Notes under the pieces: generated by a model | What the model was told of the DNA's origin: nothing | Database searches by the model: none | What the model saw: only the letters and a program-made list of their open reading frames with translations | Made by a program: the position numbers and the translations under genes | Shown: positions 11,901 through 22,000 of the stretch, in pieces | Layout of the letters: each line of letters opens with the position of its first letter | How positions within the stretch are numbered: the first letter of the stretch is position 1 | DNA from: Blastomussa wellsi | Taxonomy: Eukaryota; Cnidaria; Anthozoa; Scleractinia; Plerogyridae | Reading direction: 5' to 3' | Length of the DNA: 64,000 bases | Assembly: GCA_947652115.1 (NCBI GenBank) | Contig: OX393571.1 | Coordinates: 11,975,504-12,039,503 of the forward strand

Positions 11901-12580
11901 ATGAAGTTTTAGTTGTCTTGGGGTAACCGGGCAACCGCTAATTTTGAGCACTGCTCCTAGCCACTTTATGCTACAGAAACCAGAGTTAGTGGAAGCAGCT
12001 ATGAGCCAGTTTCCCTTAAAGTGCTTTACATTTTTTATAAGCTTCGATAAGTAAGGCACCCTTTGAACTTGAAAAGGCGACGAGAAGAGTTGTCGACTTA
12101 TAGTAGCTTAAAAATGTGGTGCTTGAAAGTGGCATGGAAATGATTTTACTTGTGGTTGATCTCTTCATTCTGTCTATTTCAGAGGACTTAAGAGCAAAGC
12201 TCGTCCCAGTTCTTTACAACCCAAACATTTCAGCTAAATTGAGGGATGTCCACATCCAATCAGTTGCGTATACATGGCTGTCATATTTTGAAAAGCTTGC
12301 CCCAGTCGAAGAGAACAGTACAAATGTTGATGGCCTTTACTTTGCCAGTGAGCGACTGACATGGGTGGACTATGTAATGTTTGATCTTCTGGACACTTAT
12401 GTTGAGTTTGGCAGACTAACCTTTGATGACGATGCCACACCTACAGTGGATGTTTTGGCAAATTTTCCAAAGCTTAAAGCATTTTATGACAGCTTTGCCA
12501 GCAGGCCGAAGATTGCTAGATACCTTAAAGCAGAAAGAAGAGTTCCTTTTCACCTGCAAACTTCAAACAAGACACATTAA
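8966..12580 (+). CDS. Membrane-anchored glutathione S-transferase
   Basis: Four phased exons (8966-9278, 10516-10557, 10676-10762, 12183-12580) encode 279 residues. Residues 6-24 form a hydrophobic segment (TFALIALIAAIFYSG) suggesting an N-terminal membrane anchor or uncleaved signal. A thioredoxin-fold GST N-domain follows: LHYFGFRGRAEGIR holds the likely catalytic Tyr of pi/sigma-like classes, and FGQVPA with LQLVQ forms the glutathione site. The C-domain has the VDYVMFDLLDTY helix and ends FPKLKAFYDSFASRP before a short tail. The family conjugates glutathione to electrophiles. After LVQ the sequence goes straight to IIMHHIGR, about two residues shorter than usual, where exons 2 and 3 join. 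The exact class cannot be set from sequence alone. Exon 2 has only 42 bp but its phase fits exactly. Confidence 0.88.
9692..10105 (-). CDS. Unidentified 3' exon pair antisense in GST intron 1
   Basis: Two minus-strand segments join cleanly: 10022-10105 (28 codons, acceptor CACTAG, donor GTAGGC) and 9692-9925 (77 codons plus stop, acceptor TTTTAG), both in phase 0. The product tail includes LFQEEVGNPDSDKHTRK, then SESCGGPIICIQYSDF and a hydrophilic end KKHDYKSLS. I do not recognise the family and found no upstream exons. It could be the end of a gene overlapping GST antisense, a relic, or chance splice signals around an open frame. Confidence 0.38.
11560..11990 (+). mobile_element. tRNA-derived SINE interrupted by a TIR element
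   Basis: A tRNA-like head (CCTAATGGTTTGTG, then GGGTTCAAGCC) is followed by a SINE body: CTGGCCAAGACTC, CATCTCTCTCCACCC, GGTGTACAAAAT. The body resumes after the insert with TAGCCACTTTATGCTACAG. The insert at 11802-11953 is flanked by CTCCTA on both sides. It lies in GST intron 3. Confidence 0.75.
11802..11953. mobile_element. 152-bp MITE with 6-bp target duplication
   Basis: The TIRs are CAGTGCTCGAAATTA and TAATTTTGAGCACTG. CTCCTA at 11796-11801 and 11954-11959 is the target-site duplication. Removing the insert restores the SINE sequence around ACTCCTAGCCACTT. Confidence 0.85.
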
Positions 12581-12777
12581 TCTTCCAATTTACTTTTGGA
12601 GCTGTAAATAGATCGCCCGCAGCGCTTATTTTTGGGGGAATTAGAAACACCATTTGACATCTGATTAACAAATAGTGCACATTTTCTACACTGCGGTGTC
12701 GGAATTATTTATTGAATTTTGAGTAAACTATTTGTCGCATCAGTCGTCTCGAAGTCTAACCTTTTGCTACACGAGAA

Positions 12778-13062
12778 GTTGATGTGTTGGCAAAACTGAA
12801 AGCATTTTATGAGAATTTTTTTGCTAGACCACAGATTGCTCGATACCCGAACGCAGACAGAACTTCAAACAAGACACATTAATTTTCTGATCTTCTTCAA
12901 GTGAATTGTCGCTCAGCGCGTATTGTTGGGAGAATTAGAGACACTATCCGACAACGTACACTTTTTTTAAAGTGTCAGCATTATTTATTGAAAAAAATTA
13001 AACTATTGATAGTTGAACATGTCGCACCAGCCGAGGTCTTGTCGAATTTCAGTCATTTCGCC
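12778..13062 (+). pseudogene. Tandem duplicate of the GST 3' end
   Basis: This segment repeats 12446-12767: the last 44 codons of GST exon 4, the stop codon and the 3' flank. Shared landmarks are KLKAFY, the tail TSNKTH followed by TAA, GAATTAGA and ATTATTTATTG. Compared with the parent it lacks 9 and 21 nt inside the coding part. Both gaps keep the frame, so the copy is still open to its stop at 12880-12882. No upstream GST exons are seen beside it. It is probably the remnant of a second GST gene; use as an alternative last exon is less likely because the splice acceptor is poor. Confidence 0.75.
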
Positions 13063-13673
13063 CACGAGTTAACTCGCCACACAGAAGTCTATTCATCTAC
13101 ACAGTGATTCTTAGAACGTGGAATTTCACAAATTATCCGATTACCTTCCAGGCAACACGAGTTAACTTTGGTGGCAAGAGAGCGCTCTGCGGCTTGTCGA
13201 CACAAGGCAAGTTTTGGTGTTAAAATAAGTGTAACTCCCGTTACTGAAAGTATCAGTATCAGGAAGAGCAAGGTTTTAAAACAAGCTAAAAGATGTTTAA
13301 AGTGTTGATAAATTTATGAAGAATGAATTGATCAGTCACGATAGCTATTTAAACAATGGAGTGTTTCTGTCGAGGAACTATCGGCTGATAGTTGCCCCGC
13401 GGAAATTTTATTACCTTTTAGGACGAAAGACCTGAAGCAAACGAATTAAAACTAGACAGGAAACCAACTTAATCAAAACCAGACAAGAAATGCTTTAAAT
13501 GGCCGCTTGTTTACAAAAGGAATTCACGGACGGACACTCTCCATCCGGGTATTTTCCTCGGACGGGCACTATGCGCTGATAGTGCCATCCGCGGATGAAT
13601 ACTATCGCGTCACGTGTTTAATTTAGACCAATGAGAATCGGAGAAAATTTAATGATGAACTATAAACATGCAT

Positions 13674-13838
13674 ATAATTTGGTTTTATTAGCTGGGTTGA
13701 TAATGTCAACTGGCCACCGTAAAGAGATTCAAGAGCTGACGTTTCGAGCGTTAGCCCTCCGACGAAGGGCTAAGCTCTTGAATCTCTTTACGGTGGCCAA
13801 TTGACATTATCAACCCAGTTGATAAAACCAAATTATAT
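13674..13838. mobile_element. Hairpin MITE with long arms
   Basis: Arms at 13674-13737 and 13771-13838 are near-perfect inverse copies, sharing GCTGGGTTGATAATGTCAA and CACCGTAAAGAGATTCAAGA. The loop is about 33 bp and includes GTTTCGAGCGTTAGCCC. Confidence 0.88.
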
Positions 13839-13846
13839 TGTTATAC

Positions 13847-13891
<45 letters not shown>

Positions 13892-15167
13892 ATAAACATG
13901 CATAGGTTGTGCGCACTTTGCTTCTTTTTGCGACGTGAGTACTCGGAGTCAGCTTTTTCACTTGGGCGCAAGACAACGCAAGTTCGCATCTGAACACTAG
14001 CGCTTCATCTGTGACCCCGTTTGACGAAGACTTGAAGGCCTTCGAAAGGTGTTTTTGTTTGTCAGTAGCGGTATGAAATACTGTGTCCCAGTTCGCATCA
14101 CGATTGCGCGCGCAAGTTCAAACTTAACACTGCACGCGCACTTGCATCACGGAGAAATAGCAAGAATCTCATTGGCTGATTTTTGCGCGCGTGTTCTCCC
14201 TCCTTTGTTGATGTCACAAAGGGTTAGTTTTATTCGCAAAACAAAGTCATTCGCTTCGGACGCGAGATGGTAACTCTAATACTGCTTGGTTCCAAGCCTT
14301 CAGGATCAGGAAGATGGAGAGCTGTGATATATGTACGTTACTAAGAGGTTATAAGTTGGATAAGCCTTGTGAGTCATGCTGGGGACTGTCGCAACCACGC
14401 CAGGGTCTACTCTGATTATCTTCTACTCCAAAAATACGCCAAGGTTCGTTTTTGTTTTAACCCAAAATGAGCCATCTGATGGCCACTCGAGACACGCCAG
14501 ATCCACGCACGAAGATTCTCGGCTCAACCTGCATAGTAAAATGCCACCTGCCTGGTAACAATGTTTCTTATGATGAACCGTGAAAAAATCAAACAACGAC
14601 CGAAAGGTTGTAAGTTGTAGTTTCTGTACCAGTGCAGCCACTGGTGGAAGTGGCCGCGTGGGAATGGTGCCGGGATAGACTTGCAAGACTGAAGAGGGTG
14701 ATGGGAGATACTACATTCAATAAGGAGCGAACTGGGGCAGGCTGACTTTAGCGAAACTGCACTTATGATTTGGTGCAATCGAGGAGACGCAATTTGATAT
14801 GATAACGGTCTACCCCATGGACGAGCAATTAATCTTCCTCTAGAACGACTTTGAGGCTGTTCAACGATCTGGGGTACCGCTAAAGGCAAGGAACAGAGGG
14901 TAACCTCTGAAAAGGAATTTTCTCAAGGACTGGCTCGGCTGTGATACCATACAAACACAGCAGCGAAACACGATATTTAGAAAGTAAGACACATCAGTAT
15001 CAGATGGTTTTCATGCGGGTCCTCTATCCAGGTCGAATTGGAATTTAGAAAATGTTCGTTTTTGAGGAGGGAGGAAAACCGGGGAATCCGGAGCGAGGAG
15101 AGAACCAACAACGAACTCAGCCCAGGTTGAAACAGCGACTGAACAAGATTGCGGTTCGGCCACATTT

Positions 15168-15565
15168 AAGGCTATGTCCACACTAATCCGGATAAATTTG
15201 AAAACGCAACTTTTTTTCTCCTGATTGGCCTTCCGTCCACACTAAAACGGTCACCGAAAACGGAACTTTTTGAAAACGCTCTCCAAGGTGGATAAATTTG
15301 AAAACGCTGGCTAGGTGTGTTACTAGTAGTGTGGACGGCGAAAACTGAACTTTTTGAAAACGCTGACATCAAAACAATCGAATAACGATGCACGGACAAT
15401 GTGGGCATATTCTTGCATGTATTAAGCGTTTCTTGTGAGGCAGCGTTTCAAAATCGATGGCGAAACAATTTGAAAACGGTATAATGTGGACAAAAAACAT
15501 TTTATCCGCTTTCGAGGCGAAAACGCCGTTTTCAAATTTATCCGGCTTAGTGTGGACGTAGCCTT
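15168..15565. mobile_element. 398-bp MITE, ends AAGGCTATGTCCACACTA
   Basis: The left end AAGGCTATGTCCACACTA and the right end TAGTGTGGACGTAGCCTT are inverted repeats. Both extend inward through CCGGATAAATTTGAAAACG. The interior holds repeats of GTGGAC and GAAAACG. Confidence 0.85.
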
Positions 15566-15941
15566 AACTCAATCAGATTACTTATTATGCATGAAGCCAT
15601 ACAGGAAAAGAAGACTTATCATCTTTCTCGGAGCTTTTCGGTTCCCTCATTCGTTGTTGTAACCGGCCACGATTTAGAGAATCGGATAGCTCAGGGAAGA
15701 TCTAAGCGTTGTCGAGTTTTGACTGAAACCATCTTTGCTAGCCGTAGTACCGTGAACGAACTAAGTTTTTGCTTAGTATTTCCTCTGAAAAGGGTCCCAT
15801 GTACAGGCGCTGCATTTAGTGAAACGCCTACCAACGAATAATTACATCCTTTATGAGTGGTCAATTCTTCAAACACTTCATTACTAGCAGACATGGACGC
15901 ACATTTCTCGAGATCCTTTGCTAGATCGACTTAGCCAATGG

Positions 15942-16205
15942 CCGTTTTCACACTAGAGACTAACAAATCGTCTTGACGGATAAATCGTCTCAGACGGACA
16001 AGTCGTCTTAGTGTGAAAACGGGACGAACAAAGTTTTAGACGAACAAACCGTCTGAATTTGTCTGTCTGTTTGCCCGTCTCTGAAGACGATTTTTAGCTG
16101 AGAAGACGATTTGTCCATCCAGACGAACAAGTCGACTAAAGTACGACCTAAATTCACATCAGATGAACAAATCGTCAGACGATTTGTTCGTCTGTAGTGT
16201 AACAA
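15942..16205. mobile_element. MITE-like cluster of GACGAACAAATCGTC hairpins
   Basis: CCGTTTTCACACTA (15942-15955) pairs with TAGTGTGAAAACGG at about 16008-16021. The region continues with several copies of GACGAACAAATCGTC-like palindromes up to CTGTAGTGTAAC at 16205. Confidence 0.65.
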
Positions 16206-16870
16206 GCAACCAACCAACCAGGCAACCAGCCAGCCAACCAACAAATTGCATTCAGCTTTCTGGACCTTGAATAATTTCCCGCATTTAGCGCCCGCTAACA
16301 ACGTGCTAAACTCTCAAACGCAATCAAGACGTGTATACAGTGCAGCTTTTTTATTTATCATCTTATCATTCCCTTGCCATACATTTAAAAGATGTCGAAA
16401 AGACAAACAAATACAGTCTCTACGTATAAGTTTACAATGCGTGATTATTTGTTGTCTAGGTTGCATATAAACCTACTCCAAAATGAAATATAACATCGAT
16501 GATAATTTCATGACGACATTTCTAGAGTCGGAGAGCGCTTCTCGAAAAAATAATCAGAAAAACGACTTTTAAACGAAGTATATAACATTTTATAATGCTT
16601 TCCTTTTCTCTTTCCTGGGGTAATAAAATACCAATTACTTATACATGAATTTTTATTGTGTGTTCAGGTGCCAAGGGAAGGCAATACTGCCAAAACTGCA
16701 AATAACGTAAACCTTGGTTAGTGCCCTGAAAGAGGAAATTTGGGGCTGAGAAAACTTGAAAATACCTAGTCTACTAATGACACAAAGTTACACCACAACG
16801 CGGGTTTTGAGTGGCCAATTTCCAGTTATTTTACCATGAAAATAATGACCTGCGCATCCTTGAATTCGTA

Positions 16871-17038
16871 CACCTTATTCCAAAATGGCTTCCATCTTAA
16901 TATTATTTTGTTGGTATTCAAATTAGCCCTTCTTGCCTCGTTTTTACGTTCAAAAATCATAAGAATATTTTATCTTGAACGAGGCAACAAGGGCCAATTT
17001 GTATGTGCATATATCAGCGGCCATTTTGGAATAAGGTG
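16871..17038. mobile_element. 168-bp MITE flanked by TA
   Basis: The ends CACCTTATTCCAAAATGGC and GCCATTTTGGAATAAGGTG are inverted repeats flanked by TA on both sides (16869-70 and 17039-40). Inner inverted repeats include GCCTCGTTTTTACGTTC. The terminal CACCTTATTC is shared with the element at 3551-4205. Confidence 0.88.
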
Positions 17039-17713
17039 TATTGGTTTTTACATGTCCCGATAGTTCGTGTTGTTTGATTGTTTCTCCAGAAAGAAACAAT
17101 AATACAGTAACATTCAGAGAATAACAAATTCCACACTTTCTACTAATTAGCCTTCAAGTTTATTATTCCCCTTTCACATATTAACAAACTCAGGATTGAT
17201 TTTCATAATCTGTTGGCCTCAGGGCATTACTTACTTTACCAGTGCGGCTTCAAAGCTTAAACACGTTTAAAAGCTGTTTAGTTAAACACGGCTTAAAATT
17301 GTTTTGTTCATAAAAGTTACCAACTGATATCGATGATTGTTGTCTTCAAATTTGGGACAATCAAATAACACATTAGAACTTACTTGAATCCTATGTAAAA
17401 TTTAGTCTTTCAGTCTTCTGTTGCTTATTTTCATTTTGTCTAACCTGGTTTTACTAAACAAGTTTTGTTGGTGTGAATGGGGTATTAGATTATCTTTTCC
17501 CGATGACTGCCTACAATTAGTGACAAGTAAAAGCGTTCAAGAGCTAATTTTTCCACAGAGATCGAGCAGTCCCCCTTTTTTTCAAGCCGTCGAGCGTGAA
17601 GCGAGAAAAAGAGCGCGAGCAAGATCGACACGCTCGAAATTCCACTCACGGCCTTCGCTTTACGCTCGTCAATCTAAGACAGAAAGGGAGCTGCTCGAAT
17701 CCACTGGTTACAA

Positions 17714-17775
17714 CGTATCACATGTCTTATATCGCCTATCACATATCATATATCACATATCACATATCATATCAT
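17714..17775. repeat. CATATCATATATCA microsatellite
   Basis: The stretch repeats TATCACATATCATA-type units with small variations. Confidence 0.8.
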
Positions 17776-18340
17776 CTGCCTCCCAGGCAGTATTTGCAAA
17801 CTAGTTTGTGCTTGTGACTCTGACTTTTTAACTGTTTTCAACATAACGTATATCATGTCCCCCCAGTTGTTCATCCACCTAATTCTATGTCGGCTCCTTT
17901 TTTACAACAACAAAACCTCATATCTACAATGAAATGTTTTATCTGTCATTACCCGACTAACCCAATAAGAAAATAGCTAGTTAAAAGTGAAATTCACAGC
18001 TTGTCTTGTGTTTTTGAGATCTCTGAGCGACAGTGTCGGCTTACATTTGGGTCGATTACATTTGGATTCATTCCACCTTATATTTAGCCAACCACACGTA
18101 TTTGAAAGAGTGAGATCCAAAGGAAACATTTTACTGGAGTGACCTGTACTCTTTTCCTTAACTTTTGACGTTAAAATGACAATTATGACAATAGCTTTGT
18201 ATTGGAAACTCTTCTATTCTCCGTATGTCAACAAAAATCGCAGATGAAGCCACGATCTCTCCAATAATCCAAAAGTAACTTTAACCTTTAGCCCTTTACG
18301 ATTGATTTCTTCCTGAAAAAAATGATAGTTTAATGTATCA

Positions 18341-18903
18341 TTTAATTGTCATCGTAAAGTGCACCTCGCCCCAAAATACTTTTTTTCGCTAAATACAACC
18401 TTTTGCACCAGTTCGAAACACGTTACACCTTTTGTTTCTCCTTTTTACCAAATGCCGACTTTTTACAGCATTGAAAAATTACGAAAAATTGAGTACTAAA
18501 ACCAGGTACACCGGAACACCACAAAACACGGAACACCGGAACACCCCGGTACACCAGAAATTTATTGGCATTTTATGATATTTCTGGTGTTCCGGTGTTC
18601 CGGTGTTCCTGGTTTTAGTACATGTCCTATTCTTGGGAGACGCGCGTCACAAACTGATTTGCATGACTTCATGCTATGCAAATCTGTTTGTGACGTCAAC
18701 CCAGGAATAGACCCACGCCCCTTCTGACTCGGTCGTGCAACAAATGATGAACAGTTTTTCGTAACTTCTGAATGCTATTAAAAGTCAACATTTGGTTAAA
18801 AGGAGAAACGAAAAGTGCAATGCGTTTCGAACTGGTGCAAAGGGTTATTTTAACGAAAAAAGTATTTTTGGGTTAGGTGTACTTGTAACAGCGTACAATT
18901 AAA
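18341..18903. mobile_element. 563-bp TIR element with two nested hairpins
   Basis: The outer arms (18341-18500 and 18750-18903) pair through TTTAATTGT, AAAATACTTTTTTCG, TTGCACCAGTTCGAAACACG and TTTCTCCTTTTACCAAATG, with mismatches. Inside are a hairpin 18494-18621 built from GGAACACCGGAACACC and a second at 18632-18704 (GTCACAAACTGATTTGCAT). Confidence 0.82.
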
Positions 18904-19095
18904 GAATTATGATTGGCAGGCTTGCAAATCAAAATGCAAATCAAAACTACCCTAAAATTAAAAGTTTTACACAAGAAATGAAGGATACAGTGAGCTATGT
19001 AATAACGCTGTCAATTCAAGCAATCCAGATAACAATGCCCTGAACTAAATAATCACTAAGCAATTTTTACCTGGCAATAATTACTGAAATATATT

Positions 19096-22000
19096 TTAGA
19101 AATCTGGACGAACTTCTTCGACGGCCCAGGCCATGGAACGGCCATTTAATTTTTCCTAAAAAAATAAAATAGCATATTATAATCAATAATAACTGGTACC
19201 CAGGACATTCCGTGATTGCCCGATTACCTAAGATACGCTTTTAAGGGATTCTTATGTCATTGGACTGGACTTCTAAAACGCCGACTAGAAACTTTTTAAA
19301 GTCCACGTTTTATTAGTCCAGTCAGTCCGGGAAATACAATGTGCCCTTTTCCAACTCTTCTCCAGGTTTTTCAGGCGCTCAAATGTTCCAGTCTTCTTAC
19401 TGAGTGCAGTCATTGAAGAGTATTCTTGCCCCTCAAAATCTGAAATCGCTACATTTCAAGAACCTTTGCCAACACCGTATCAACAAGTTTTGGCCTGTTT
19501 TCGAAAAATCCAACTTGTCGTCATTGTATAGAAATGTTTGATGCTATCATTCCATGGTATTCATGTCTTTCCTTTCTGAAGAGTAAAGTTATTTAAGGAT
19601 AATAAACTTTTACCTGTTGTTTAGTATTCCAAGATGAGCCATATCTATATCGGCCGTTTGAGTTCATTCTGTAAAAAAGAGTTATAAATAAGATATCAGT
19701 TCCATCAACCGGAACAAACACGGAGACAGGAGATGTGTTTCCGCAGAGAAGGGAGGAGGTGCGGAATCCCAAAACAAAAATTGTTAAACTTTATTCGAAA
19801 GGTCAGTGCTGGATGGTGGGATGATAGTGTAAGGTGGGGTCTCAAGCCCTTGTAGCCAGCCCCCCCCCCCCTTAAAAATGATTGCCGTCTGCCGTTGTTC
19901 ACGCGGCTTTTGGTATTTCAGTTTTATCTCAGTTGGTATCTGATTATGGCCTCTGTATACCTACGTGTCATTGATGATTCTGCTGCCTTGTCGGGCTCCA
20001 TTCACGTACTGCACTGAGGAGATGCCACCATCATCTCGCAGATTGAATTTCTCTCCATAACCCGTACGTGCATTCAAACGGGGATCTGAAACCACAATCC
20101 TCGACCCCGGTGCGTCATAAAACCCATAGAAACTTGACGGATCAGCTATGAACGAGTCATTTTGTGTTCCTCGTCGGCTTGGATGAAGGTCATCTTCATA
20201 GGGAATGATTCTTGGAGTGCTGGACATTTCGTTCGAGTTGTAAACGCGCGTAACACCATGGTGACCAGGCTTTCCCAGCCTGCGATCAAAGGAGTCCGAG
20301 GGATCAGTCACGAAGTACGAAGTACCTTGGGCGCCCTGCCGACCGGAAGTGGAAGACGTTATGTACCCTCGAGGAGTCCCCGACATCCCACCACCACCGG
20401 AAGTTGAGGACATGAAATAATTTCCTGAAGTGCCGGAGACACCTCGATCATGATGGTACGAAGTACCTCCTTGGAAGGAGCCAGAAGTGAGCATCTGAGA
20501 CGCGTGCGTCATATTCTCTCCAACTTGTTTCAGGTTAAACCTTGGTGCCTGCGGTGGCACGGCGTGTACTGTAATCACCATTTTACCGTCTTCGTTTCGA
20601 CAGGAAGCCGCCTGTCTTGTTGTTCTGTGACCTTCATGGATTCTCTGTATTGTTTGCATTGGAAAGGCAGTAGGCTGACTGCTCCGTCTCAGCACAATTT
20701 CATTACCAGTGGCAACCTTAAAGAAACAAAAATAATATGTAGTCATTATGGTGTCTCTACGAAAAAACAAAACGTTTTCGTAGCGTAGAATGGCTATTAT
20801 TTTCGGGACATTTACTTCCAGTTGGAAAACGTTGTTCGGTCTTGATCTGTCATAACGCTTATTATTATTCATTGACACTCAGAAAGAGCTATTTTTGTTG
20901 GTTGCTATGAACGCGTGGTAATGCTCATTTTCAAATTCAATTGCGAGAGCTTGATTCATATTCCTAAAAGACCTAAAAAGCGAGGAAGGCAAAATATTTT
21001 TATCAAAATGGGAGAAACCTGAGGGGAACTGTTACTCGGCTATTCATATTGTTTCAAATGTGAAATTAATGCTTTTCTTAACGTTATCAATAGTTCCAGT
21101 TTGTAAATTGCGAAGGTTAATTCCAGGAGTCTTCGTGGAAAATGTCTTATCAAATTAAGTTGTGTCATTTCTTACGCGCCGCTTTTTGTAATCTCACTAA
21201 AAATCAAAAGTATGGCATACCTTAGAGCGATCTTGTTGTTGCCTCAGAACCACTTCCCGCTGTCTTCCTTGCGAGCGATAGTCCTCAGCAGACTTTAGCA
21301 TCAAGTTTCCACTGTAGTATCGTGCGCCCACGATATAAGCCCTGCTGCCTGCTGCCCGTCGCCTCCGTCTCATGCTTCCGGCTCTTTTGATCTCCCTGGC
21401 AACGCGTAGCTTGTTAGACTTGGCTTTGCTTTGCTCTTGTATCTTGAACTGGATTGGTATGCGCATCGTGCCGTCTTGTTCTTTCCTTTGGTAATAGTTC
21501 GAGTGGTACATACCGTCTTGATAATGGTCTTGGCTGACTGGGATAGTAACAGTGCCATCGGACTAATAGAAATCAAGTAACGTAGATTAACGCTTTCACT
21601 ATTATGCACCTATCAATGTTAAGCCCGAGGTGGGTCGGGTCACCCACGGGATTTTGACTGTGAGGTTTATCCACAGGGTGGGGAATTTGATGGGGAATTT
21701 TGACATGGTCGCTATCTTGGATGGTGGGGAGGTTGGGGATTTTGATACTTCTGACCAATTATGTTGTCCCGGGGGTGGGGAACGTGACTCGTTTTTTTTT
21801 TCAGAAAACGTCAAAATCCCCGCCCCATTTCCGACCCACTCCCCAAATAGGGCTAGGTGCATGATCACTGCACTGCGCGGTACAACGAGCAAAATCGAGC
21901 AATGAGTGTAGGCAACATCTGCGGATGGCAGCAGCCAACTGGGAAGGGTGGAGAAGCCCTGTGAAGGCCCTATGTGCCCCGAGGCTCGAGGTAAAGGCCC

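Larger units (their letters stand above)
13081..19095. other. Intergenic repeat-rich region
   Basis: No exon chain is supported here on either strand. It holds the TIR elements listed at 13674, 15168, 15942, 16871 and 18341 plus a microsatellite at 17714. Stretches 13,860-15,160 and 17,050-18,300 show no feature I can name. Longer frames at 14,524-14,889 and 17,421-17,804 look random. Confidence 0.6.

Noticed and set aside
14524..14889. 121-codon minus-strand frame
   Set aside because: Random-looking composition, overlapping frames on both strands, and no splice or homology support.
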